DNA of 16,488 nucleotides from Candidatus Scatosoma pullistercoris (GTDB lineage: Bacteria > Bacillota > Clostridia > Christensenellales > Borkfalkiaceae): positions 1 to 16,488 of the forward strand of contig DVMZ01000136.1 in NCBI GenBank assembly GCA_018714725.1, given 5' to 3'. The notes beneath the pieces are model-generated. The model had not been told where the DNA came from. It saw only the letters and a program-made list of their open reading frames with translations, and did no database searches. A program made the position numbers and the translations under genes. Each line of letters opens with the position of its first letter. Positions within the stretch are counted from its first letter, which is position 1. This document shows, piece after piece, positions 1-7,324 of this stretch.

Positions 1-429
1 GTTTCCCATGGAGTAAACGGCATATTGTGGTTTTTTATTTATGAAAGAGATAAAGATTCCTCTTACAGACAGGCGCCGATTAATCTCTTTTTTGAAAAAA
101 CTCCCTTGTTTTACATCCTTTCCGACGAGAACAGAATGTTTTTGAAATATTATGCCGATAATTTTATCGGCGCGAGATTAAAAAGGGTTTATCATAAGGG
201 AAAGGTTTATGCCGATTATAAAGAATACGTAAACGGCGGGATAGAGGAGCTTTCTTTTACGGGCGAATACGGCGCAAGCTTAATCGTATCGGAATTCGAG
301 AACGAAAGCGGCGCGTTTGTATGCATAACGAACAACGAACAAAGGGATATAGAGCACTTAACGGGCGAATATAAAAATAAAAAATTCGACGAATGGTTTG
401 CAAGCGGGCAGCTCATCGTATTAAAATGA
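1..429 (+). CDS. C-terminal end of a putative glycoside hydrolase (5' truncated)
   Basis: The reading frame is open from base 1 to a TGA at 427-429, with no start codon that has a ribosome binding site, so this is the last 142 codons of a gene that begins outside the window. The segment GVNGILWFFIY near its start looks like the last strand of a TIM barrel. It is followed by an all-beta tail in which GASLIVSEFENESGAFVCITN resembles the small C-terminal sandwich of several barrel-type glycosidases. Family and substrate cannot be assigned, because the catalytic residues would lie upstream. It ends 59 bp before the AraC-type gene and runs in the same direction, so it may belong to the same locus. 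The glycosidase reading is inference from general resemblance plus context; only the open frame is certain. Confidence 0.55.
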   Translation, partial: VSHGVNGILWFFIYERDKDSSYRQAPINLFFEKTPLFYILSDENRMFLKYYADNFIGARLKRVYHKGKVYADYKEYVNGGIEELSFTGEYGASLIVSEFENESGAFVCITNNEQRDIEHLTGEYKNKKFDEWFASGQLIVLK

Positions 430-488
430 AGGACGCGCGGACGGAAAATTCGGGGAAACGTCTATAAATTTTACTTTGGAGAATATAT

Positions 489-1433
489 ATGCAAAATCTT
501 AAAGACTTTTTAACCGAAGCGGACATTTTATCGGAGATTACCCCGTTTGTGCGGCACGTCAACAAAATAATCATCAACGAGGGGGAGACGCACTGTTGTC
601 CGCTCAGAAAATTATACGATCATCAGCTTGTCGGTATGATCAAGGGCGAGTTGAAATTTAAGATTGACGACTCGGATATAATTTTATCGTCCGGCGATTG
701 TGTTTTGTTGCCTCCGTTCGTTTCCATTCTTGAATATATCGACGACAATGCGGAAGATCTGTGCTTGTATTTCATTGTGCATTTCGACTTTTTTTTCGAA
801 AAAAAGCGAAAAAACTGGGAAATAGAAGATATGTATCTTAAATATTGTCGCCCGTGGATAGAAAAAGTAGAACCCGACCCCCGATACGTAGATGAAACGG
901 GAAAAAACGCGCACGTGTTGAAAAATTATGCATTGTTTGAAGGCATGCTTTCCGACGATATGCTGGGAGATCTTCAAAAAATGCTCAACTTTTATCGTTG
1001 CGGGTATTCGAGGGGAAGAAGCGAATCGGAGGATTTGATTCTTCGGGCGTATATGTTGAAAATACTTGCCCGTTTTTGCGGTCAACCAGACAAAGAGGGC
1101 GTTTATCGGGACGCGGTAAACAGATTCATCGATTACGCTTCCGTTAATTACAGGTTAAAGATAGACTTGAACGAAGTCGTAAAAGATTACGGCTATACGA
1201 TGAATTATTATCGAAAAATATTCAAGGAAGAAACGGGCGTTACTCCCGTAGAGTATCTTCTCGATATAAGGATAGAAAAGGCGAAGGATTTGCTTTTGCA
1301 TAATTTCGCCGTCAACGAGGTGGCCAACAAAGTGGGCTTTCCCGATCCCTATTATTTCAGCAAGGTGTTTAAGAAAAAAACAGGCATAAGCCCCAAAGAC
1401 TATAAAAGAACTATTCAAACCAATATAAATTAG
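489..1433 (+). CDS. AraC/XylS-family transcriptional regulator
   Basis: This 314-residue protein has the usual AraC layout. An N-terminal cupin-like sensing domain covers roughly residues 15-110 (note SSGDCVLLPP at 67-76), and two helix-turn-helix motifs lie in residues 208-308. The first HTH includes YTMNYYRKIFKEETGVTPVEYL; the second is VNEVANKVGFPDPYYFSKVF followed by KKKTGISPKDYKR, the signature end of the family. It should bind DNA and switch the downstream sugar genes on when a sugar occupies the cupin. The ATG at 489 is preceded by GGAG at 478-481. A TATAAA-like -10 sits at 463-468, but I see no matching -35, so the operon promoter is uncertain. The gene ends 4 bp before the GH3 gene, so regulator and enzymes are probably co-transcribed. 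The inducer is unknown. Confidence 0.93.
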   Translation: MQNLKDFLTEADILSEITPFVRHVNKIIINEGETHCCPLRKLYDHQLVGMIKGELKFKIDDSDIILSSGDCVLLPPFVSILEYIDDNAEDLCLYFIVHFDFFFEKKRKNWEIEDMYLKYCRPWIEKVEPDPRYVDETGKNAHVLKNYALFEGMLSDDMLGDLQKMLNFYRCGYSRGRSESEDLILRAYMLKILARFCGQPDKEGVYRDAVNRFIDYASVNYRLKIDLNEVVKDYGYTMNYYRKIFKEETGVTPVEYLLDIRIEKAKDLLLHNFAVNEVANKVGFPDPYYFSKVFKKKTGISPKDYKRTIQTNIN

Positions 1434-1437
1434 AGCT

Positions 1438-3447
1438 ATGAATTACGATATTAACGATTTGACTTTTGAAGAAAAACTCAGGCTTTTGACGGGAAAGGAC
1501 TTTTGGCAAACCTATGACGCAAACGGAAAGCTTGATTCGGTTTTCATGTCGGACGGGCCGAACGGCTTGCGAAAATGCGACGGAGAACACACGGAAGAAA
1601 GTATAGCCATGCCCTGTATCTCCGCGCTTGCGAATTCTTGGAGCGAAGAGACGGTTTTTACCGATTCGGCAACCATAGCCGACGAATGTGCCGAAAAGGG
1701 CGTGGATATTTTGCTTGCGCCGGGGGTAAACATAAAAAGAACGCCGCTTTGCGGAAGAAATTTCGAATATTTTTCCGAAGATCCGTATCTGTCGGGGATT
1801 CTTGCAAAAGCATATATACGCGGTTTGCAGGAAAACGGCGTGGGCGCGTGCATAAAACATTTTTGTTGCAATAACCGCGAGTACGACCGGGAGTTTATTT
1901 CTTCCGAAGTCGACGAGAGGACATTGCGGGAAATTTACGTCCGTCCCTTTGAAATAGCGCTTGAAGCCGAGCCGTGGCTTGTAATGTGCTCGTATAATCC
2001 CGTCAACGGAATATATGCGTCCGAGAACAAAAAGATTTTGAAGGATTTGCTTCGAAAACGTCTCGGTTTTTCTGGCGTGATCGTTTCTGATTGGGGCGCG
2101 GTACATAACAGCTACAAAGCGTTAAAAGCCACGCTCGATCTCCGCATGGCCTTTGACGAGCGGGCTTACGGCGAACTTAAAACGGCGTACGAAAGGGGAC
2201 TGATTACCGACGCCGAGATAAATTTTTCGGCGGACAATCTTCTACGGCTGCTTGAAAAGGTTCAAAAGGCGAAGAAAGAAAGACGAAAAGTCCGATTCTC
2301 CGTCGCCGAGAGAAGGGAACGGGCATTGTCCGTTGCGAGGGAAAGCATAGTCCTTTTGAAAAACGAGGGCGCGCTGCCTCTTGATCCCCGAAAAAGCGTT
2401 TACGTGGCGGGTTGTTTTTTGTCCGATCCGCCGTATGGCGGAGGAGGATCGTCGAAAGTACGCACCACCTTCAAATCCGAGCCGCTTGCCCGACTCATCT
2501 GCGAGCGTACGGGAGCGAAAACGGGGTTTAGGCAACATTTTTCCGATGACGGAATGTTTGCTGAAAAATGTTTGTTGGAAAGCGCCGCGGCGGCGGATCG
2601 AGTGGTTTTGTGCGTAGGGGAAGACGAGCGCAAAAACAGAGAGGGGGCGGACCGCATTACCCTTCGGCTGTCCGAGGTACAGGAAAACGCCATAAAGATG
2701 GTCGGGAAAGTCAACAAAAATGTAACGGTGGTCGTTTATGCGGGCGGCGCAATAGACATGAGTCCTTGGATACACAGCGTAAACGCCGTGGTCTATGCGG
2801 GTTTTTGCGGAGAGGCGGTCAATCTTGCCGTCGCGGATATTTTGACGGGTAAAGTTTGTCCGAGCGGTAAACTTGCGGAGACCTTCCCGCTTTCGATAGC
2901 CGATACCGTAGCGTATCCCTACGAGCCGGATGGATATTGCGACCGATATGAAGAAGGCATTTTTGTGGGGTATCGAAGATACGACCGAGACGGAAAGGAA
3001 GTGTTATTCCCTTTCGGATACGGTTTGTCGTACGCAAACTTCGCCTATTCAAATCTCGTGGTACAAAAGGCGGGAGAAACGAGTTTTACGCTTTCGTTCG
3101 ACGTGGAGAATCTTTCGTCTGTAAGCGGGAAAGAGGTGGTGCAAGTTTACGTCAAAGATATCGTTTCGTCGGTGTCGCGCCCCGAAAAAGAGCTTAAAGG
3201 CTTTGTAAAGAAGCTGATAGAGGCAGGCAAAAAGGAAAGGATAACGATAAGGCTCGAAGCCGATGCGTTTGCTTTTTACAGTGCGGCGTTGGACGAATGG
3301 TACGTGGAAAACGGCGATTACGAAATTCAAATAGGCTCTTCGTCGCGTGACATTCGGCTTAAGGCGCGCGTCAAAATCGAACTTCCGCCCGAAAGCCAAT
3401 ATACGGTCGAAAAAGCGGATTTAAGGGAAATAGGCAGTGAAACTTAA
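1438..3447 (+). CDS. GH3 glycoside hydrolase (beta-glucosidase/beta-xylosidase-like)
   Basis: This 669-residue enzyme should remove terminal beta-linked sugars from the non-reducing end of an oligosaccharide. Family marks in order: MSDGPNGLRK (37-46), the substrate-binding KHF (140-142), SEVDERTLREIY (156-167), the nucleophile motif GVIVSDWGA with Asp218, the domain-2 segment REGADR with Glu402 as a candidate acid/base, GKLAETFP (477-484), FPFGYGLSY (524-532), and a C-terminal FnIII-like domain to about residue 650. There is no PA14 insertion, which fits the short length. The usual Ala/Val after KHF are Cys-Cys here. There is no signal peptide, so it acts in the cytoplasm. The ATG at 1438 follows a weak AGAG. 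Its last 11 bp overlap the next gene. GH3 specificity ranges over glucose, xylose, arabinose and GlcNAc and cannot be fixed by reading; the family assignment is secure. Confidence 0.95.
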   Translation: MNYDINDLTFEEKLRLLTGKDFWQTYDANGKLDSVFMSDGPNGLRKCDGEHTEESIAMPCISALANSWSEETVFTDSATIADECAEKGVDILLAPGVNIKRTPLCGRNFEYFSEDPYLSGILAKAYIRGLQENGVGACIKHFCCNNREYDREFISSEVDERTLREIYVRPFEIALEAEPWLVMCSYNPVNGIYASENKKILKDLLRKRLGFSGVIVSDWGAVHNSYKALKATLDLRMAFDERAYGELKTAYERGLITDAEINFSADNLLRLLEKVQKAKKERRKVRFSVAERRERALSVARESIVLLKNEGALPLDPRKSVYVAGCFLSDPPYGGGGSSKVRTTFKSEPLARLICERTGAKTGFRQHFSDDGMFAEKCLLESAAAADRVVLCVGEDERKNREGADRITLRLSEVQENAIKMVGKVNKNVTVVVYAGGAIDMSPWIHSVNAVVYAGFCGEAVNLAVADILTGKVCPSGKLAETFPLSIADTVAYPYEPDGYCDRYEEGIFVGYRRYDRDGKEVLFPFGYGLSYANFAYSNLVVQKAGETSFTLSFDVENLSSVSGKEVVQVYVKDIVSSVSRPEKELKGFVKKLIEAGKKERITIRLEADAFAFYSAALDEWYVENGDYEIQIGSSSRDIRLKARVKIELPPESQYTVEKADLREIGSET

Positions 3448-4435
3448 CAAAATTTTTTCGGACGGCGCGGTTATTCCTTTCGGAAAACCGTTTAAGATAT
3501 ACGGCGAAAGCGACGGCGAAACAATTGTTTCGTTCCATGGCACGAAGCGTGCGGCGTACCCCGAAAAGGGCGTCTTTTCGGCGGAATTTCCGCCCATGCC
3601 TTGCGGCGGGCCCTTTACGATAGAAGTTTCCTGCGGCGAAGAAAAAGCCGTTTCGAGAAACGTGTACATAGGTAAAGTTTATCTTATTGCGGGGCAGTCT
3701 AACGTAATGTTCAAGACAAAAGAATGTCTCGACGATTGGTCGGACGCTGCGGACGACAAGCTTTTGAGAAGCTTTTTTGCCGATCATATTCTTTTTTACG
3801 ACGGGGACATAGACCGATTCCGTGCCTCCGACGGTTGGATTCCCTGCCGAAGAGATTGCATTCCCGATTGGACGGCGCTGTCCTTTTTCATCGGGCGGGA
3901 GCTGAGAAAAAAGAGCGACGCGGCGGTGGGAATGATAAACTGTTACGAGGGAGCCTCGGTAATTCAAAGTTGGTTGCCGGAAACGGCGTTTGAGAACGGA
4001 CGGTTTGACTTGAAACGCGAGGAGATGCATCCCGACCATTTCGACTATGATATATGGAACGCTCGTTCGATGCTTTACCGAAAGACGTTCGGACAAATAA
4101 AGCCGTATGCGGTAAACGGCATCATTTGGTATCAAGGCGAAAGCAATACGACGGTGAAAGAAAGCGAAATTTACGCCGACGAACTGAAATTTCTCGCCGA
4201 CAGTTGGCGCAAGGACCTCGGCGATGAGAATATGCCTTTTATTCTCGTGCAAATAGCGGATTTCGACGGCCGGAAAGATAAGGGCTGGCGAGGGATCCAA
4301 AAAGCGCAAAAAAAGGCGGCGGAAATAATTCGAGGCGCAAAGCTCGTCGTATCGAAGGACGTGTGTTCGAGCGCGGGGATTCATCCGCCGGAAAAAAAGG
4401 AACTTGCGAAGCGTATCGCGCAGATATTGGAATAA
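3437..4435 (+). CDS. Sialate O-acetylesterase-like SGNH hydrolase (SASA/DUF303)
   Basis: This 332-residue protein most likely removes O-acetyl groups from a sugar. Evidence is the family block YLIAGQSNV, with nucleophile Ser88 in GQSN, the hallmark IIWYQGESNT (229-238), and a C-terminal GIHPPEKKELAKRIA with His316. The Asp normally two or three residues before this His is absent (Ala313, Gly314), so the catalytic triad looks incomplete unless another residue helps. An N-terminal beta domain of about 75 residues precedes the SGNH core, as in other members. There is no signal peptide. It starts with GTG at 3437 inside the end of the GH3 gene; AGGG at 3423-3426 can serve as the ribosome site, and the overlap implies translational coupling. 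The SASA fold also covers CE6 acetylxylan esterases, so sialic acid need not be the substrate, and no sialic acid genes are nearby. Confidence 0.86.
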   Translation: MKLNKIFSDGAVIPFGKPFKIYGESDGETIVSFHGTKRAAYPEKGVFSAEFPPMPCGGPFTIEVSCGEEKAVSRNVYIGKVYLIAGQSNVMFKTKECLDDWSDAADDKLLRSFFADHILFYDGDIDRFRASDGWIPCRRDCIPDWTALSFFIGRELRKKSDAAVGMINCYEGASVIQSWLPETAFENGRFDLKREEMHPDHFDYDIWNARSMLYRKTFGQIKPYAVNGIIWYQGESNTTVKESEIYADELKFLADSWRKDLGDENMPFILVQIADFDGRKDKGWRGIQKAQKKAAEIIRGAKLVVSKDVCSSAGIHPPEKKELAKRIAQILE

Positions 4436-4439
4436 AACT

Positions 4440-5954
4440 ATGAAATTCGACAAAGATCAGGCCAAACATACTTATTGCAATCCCATGTCTCTTCCCGATA
4501 TTCCGCGAGGAAAGGACGATTGGTATCCCTTCGAGCGAGGAATGTTCAGTCACGAAAATAAACCCGATTCGGTAAAGTGCGCCGATTACAGATCGATAAG
4601 CGATCCGACCGTTTTTTATTGTGACGGGAAGTGGTATCTTTATCCGAGCTACGGCATGGCTTGGGTTACTTCCGATTTTGAAAACTGGAAGCACGTCCGC
4701 ACCGAACCCTATTGTCCGAAATACAGCCCATGCATCACGAGGTGGAAAGATAAATTTCTGCTGACAGCATGGTATTCGCCTTTATATGTTTCCGACTCGC
4801 CCCTTGGCGTATTTCGGGAATTGGGCGAGTTTGAAATGCCCGACGGCAAAAGGTTTACTCCTTGCGATCCGTGCATATTTGCGGACGATGACGGCAAAAT
4901 TTATTTATATGCGTTCGATTGGAAAGGCGGAAGCGAACCTGTTACGATGATCGTAGGGTACGAACTCGACCGAGAGAATCCCTGCAAGGTGATAAAGGGA
5001 CCGATTACGATCGTTACGATGGATCCTGAAAACAAGCCTTGGGAACGGCAGGGCGCGCATTCGCAGAATACCCGTTTCGGCTGGATAGAAGGTCCGCATT
5101 TGCTTAAATATCGCGGCAGATATTATATGATTTACGCATCTCCCGATACCTGTCATCCCAATTATTGTATGGCGGTTTATTATTCCGACGAGTCACCCGT
5201 TTCAGGATTTCAAAGCCAAAAGAGAAATCCTCTGGCGATCGCGCCGCGCGGCGGAATCGTTTCAAGCGCGGGACACGGCTCGGTAGAGATAGGCCCGGAC
5301 GATTCTCTTTGGATATTTTATACGATAGCTACGCCTTTTGCGCACCGTTACGAACGTCGGATAGGGATGGACAGGGTGGCGATAGACGAAAACGGAGAAC
5401 TGTATATGCCTTGCGGCGTTACCGATACTCCGCAATATTCGCCCGTCTGCGACCGGGTAAAAGGACTGAATTTTTCCGCTCCCGATTCGCGTGAAAAATT
5501 CGACGCGGGGTTAAAATCTCTTACCGGTTGGGTCCGTCCCGAAGTTACGAGTTTTGCGCCCGGACGGGAAGGCGTTTACGCTACCGACGAAAACGTATTT
5601 TCGTTTTGGCAGCCTGCGGACGATGATTTCGCGCCCGTTATCGAATGTGATTTGTCGGGAAAATTCCTTGTCGGCGCGGTAAGGCTTTTCTGGCGCGACG
5701 TAAATTTAGACTATAAAAACGGGAAAAAGCCCGCGCCCGTCAGATATATCTTTGAAGGGATATGCGAGGGACGGTCTTTCGTTTTGGTGGATGCGTCGGT
5801 TGAGGGAGAGGAGCTGAACGTGGATTACAAAACTTTCGATATGACTTTATGTGAGAAAGTCCGTCTTAAAATTTTTCCGAGAAAAAACGGATTGAAGGTG
5901 GGACTGATAGATTTTGCGGCGTTCGGCAGGCTTCCCGAAAAGGACGAGTTGTAG
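4440..5954 (+). CDS. GH43 glycoside hydrolase (arabinofuranosidase/xylosidase-like)
   Basis: This 504-residue protein reads as a five-bladed propeller of family GH43 (about residues 10-330) plus a C-terminal beta-sandwich (about 345-495). The three expected acidic residues are in place: Asp55 in SISDPTVFY (general base), Asp143 in PCDPCIFADDDGKIYLY (pKa modulator) and Glu217 in WIEGPHLLK (general acid). A GHGSV block with His279 matches the conserved histidine that coordinates the central ion. Such enzymes remove arabinofuranose, xylose or, in some groups, galactose by an inverting mechanism. There is no signal peptide. The ATG at 4440 lies 4 bp after the previous stop, with GGAA just upstream. 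A longer reading from 4404 would overlap the esterase gene and lacks a better ribosome site. The family call is good; the exact specificity is not readable. Confidence 0.88.
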   Translation: MKFDKDQAKHTYCNPMSLPDIPRGKDDWYPFERGMFSHENKPDSVKCADYRSISDPTVFYCDGKWYLYPSYGMAWVTSDFENWKHVRTEPYCPKYSPCITRWKDKFLLTAWYSPLYVSDSPLGVFRELGEFEMPDGKRFTPCDPCIFADDDGKIYLYAFDWKGGSEPVTMIVGYELDRENPCKVIKGPITIVTMDPENKPWERQGAHSQNTRFGWIEGPHLLKYRGRYYMIYASPDTCHPNYCMAVYYSDESPVSGFQSQKRNPLAIAPRGGIVSSAGHGSVEIGPDDSLWIFYTIATPFAHRYERRIGMDRVAIDENGELYMPCGVTDTPQYSPVCDRVKGLNFSAPDSREKFDAGLKSLTGWVRPEVTSFAPGREGVYATDENVFSFWQPADDDFAPVIECDLSGKFLVGAVRLFWRDVNLDYKNGKKPAPVRYIFEGICEGRSFVLVDASVEGEELNVDYKTFDMTLCEKVRLKIFPRKNGLKVGLIDFAAFGRLPEKDEL

Positions 5955-5997
5955 CTTGCGCCCGTTGCGGGAGTTAAAAGGTAAACGGAAAAGGAAA

Positions 5998-6675
5998 ATG
6001 AATAAAAAAATTGTATGCTTTGGCGATAGTGTAACACAGGGGTGCTTCGAAATTTTGAAGGAAAACGGGGCATATGAACTGATAGTAGATTCTTCGTCCT
6101 GTTACGGCGAAAAGCTTATTGAAAAATTGAAAACACGCTATGCGAATACGCGGTTCGAACTGATAAATTCGGGAGTCAGCGGCGATGGGCTTATCGAGGG
6201 GATCGCGCGCGCAGACCGCGACGTTTTCGCTCATAACCCGGATATTCTGATATTTTGCTTTATGCTCAATGATATATCTCGCCGCGACGTCGATTGGTAC
6301 GGAAAACACCTCGAATTTTTGTTTGACAGGTTCAAAAAGGCAGGGATCACCACATTGGTAATGTCGTCGAACATGGTGAATAAATACGTTGCGCCCGATA
6401 CGCCCGAGATACATATCAAAACGGCGGAAAATCTCGCCGAATGTCAAAACAGCGGCGTACTCGATGCCTATGCGGAAAAGCTCAAAGAGAAAACGGAAAA
6501 GTACGGCTTTTATTACGCAGACGCTTATGCCGCATGGAAAAAGCTCGATCGATACGGTATAGATACCACGATGCTTTTGTGCAACAGACTTAATCATCCC
6601 GCCAGAAAAATGCACGGATTGTTTGCAGATATACTGTTTGATTGCATGGAAAAAAACTGTCTGATTGAAGAATAA
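5998..6675 (+). CDS. SGNH/GDSL hydrolase, first copy
   Basis: A 225-residue single-domain GDSL-family hydrolase, probably a carbohydrate esterase acting in the cytoplasm. Visible blocks are VCFGDSVTQG with nucleophile Ser11, the oxyanion Gly in NSGVSGDG (Gly62), the block-III pair MLND (Asn91, Asp92), and a C-terminal NRLNHPARKMHGLFAD with His200. The Asp that usually lies three residues before the catalytic His is replaced by Arg197. Relatives with an RxNHP-type block may work with a different acid or as a dyad, so loss of function should not be assumed. The ATG at 5998 is chosen because AAGG lies just upstream and the N-terminus then begins directly at the first beta strand; a start at 5914 would overlap the GH43 gene. 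It is 43 bp from GH43 and 3 bp from the next GDSL gene. Confidence 0.87.
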   Translation: MNKKIVCFGDSVTQGCFEILKENGAYELIVDSSSCYGEKLIEKLKTRYANTRFELINSGVSGDGLIEGIARADRDVFAHNPDILIFCFMLNDISRRDVDWYGKHLEFLFDRFKKAGITTLVMSSNMVNKYVAPDTPEIHIKTAENLAECQNSGVLDAYAEKLKEKTEKYGFYYADAYAAWKKLDRYGIDTTMLLCNRLNHPARKMHGLFADILFDCMEKNCLIEE

Positions 6676-6678
6676 ATA

Positions 6679-7314
6679 ATGAAAAAGTATAAAAAAATTG
6701 TTTTTTACGGCGATTCCATAACCAAAGGCACTTATACCGAAGAGGGGGCGCAGACACCGATGTGCATCGCAAGTCCCGCTTATCCCGAGATCGTTTCGAA
6801 AGAGCTTGAAGCGGAAAATTTTATAAATTATGGAACAAATGGCATTTCTTACAGCAAGGCCTCTCGGATCATGACGGAAGCGGCGTTTTATAACACTGTG
6901 GAAAAATGCGAACTCGGCGACGCTATTTTCGTCGCGCTCGGAACAAATGATTACGGCACTGACGTTCCGCTCGGCGACGCGGGTGAAGAGGACGGAATGA
7001 CTTTTTTCGGCGCGGCTGATTTTTGCCTCGGAAAGTTGAAGGCTCGTTCTCCCGATTCCGACGTTTTTGTGCTTTTGCCGTTGCCGAGGTTGGATCAGAA
7101 TAAACCTAACAGGGTGGGATTCGTGCTCGACGATTACAGAAACGCTCTCGTCTCGATTGCGAAAAAATACGGCGAAATCGTCATAGACGGTGGAAAATTA
7201 CCCGTCGATCCGGCAAGCGCCGCGGACAAACGAAAGTATATTTTTGACGGTACTCATATAAACGAAGCGGGACACAGATTGCTTGCCCGTTTTATTCTCG
7301 ATGAGATCGGTTGA
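6679..7314 (+). CDS. SGNH/GDSL hydrolase, second copy
   Basis: A 211-residue GDSL-family hydrolase lying 3 bp after the first one. All blocks of a complete catalytic set are visible: IVFYGDSITKG with Ser13, the Gly/Asn block YGTNGISYS (51-59), GTND at 88-91, and FDGTHINEAGHRLL with the classic D-x-x-H pair Asp190/His193. It is therefore the GDSL protein here with an intact canonical triad. The two GDSL proteins share only block motifs and differ in length and linkers, so this is not a recent duplication. Expected role: removal of acetyl or similar acyl groups from sugars taken up by the cell. There is no signal peptide. The upstream site is poor, which suggests translation coupled to the previous gene. 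Acyl specificity is unknown. Confidence 0.88.
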   Translation: MKKYKKIVFYGDSITKGTYTEEGAQTPMCIASPAYPEIVSKELEAENFINYGTNGISYSKASRIMTEAAFYNTVEKCELGDAIFVALGTNDYGTDVPLGDAGEEDGMTFFGAADFCLGKLKARSPDSDVFVLLPLPRLDQNKPNRVGFVLDDYRNALVSIAKKYGEIVIDGGKLPVDPASAADKRKYIFDGTHINEAGHRLLARFILDEIG

Positions 7315-7324
7315 CGAGAGAACT

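Noticed and set aside
3371..4453. A 360-codon minus-strand frame opposite the SASA-like gene
   Set aside because: Composition is Arg/Phe-rich without motifs, while the plus strand carries a recognised family with the correct start and spacing.
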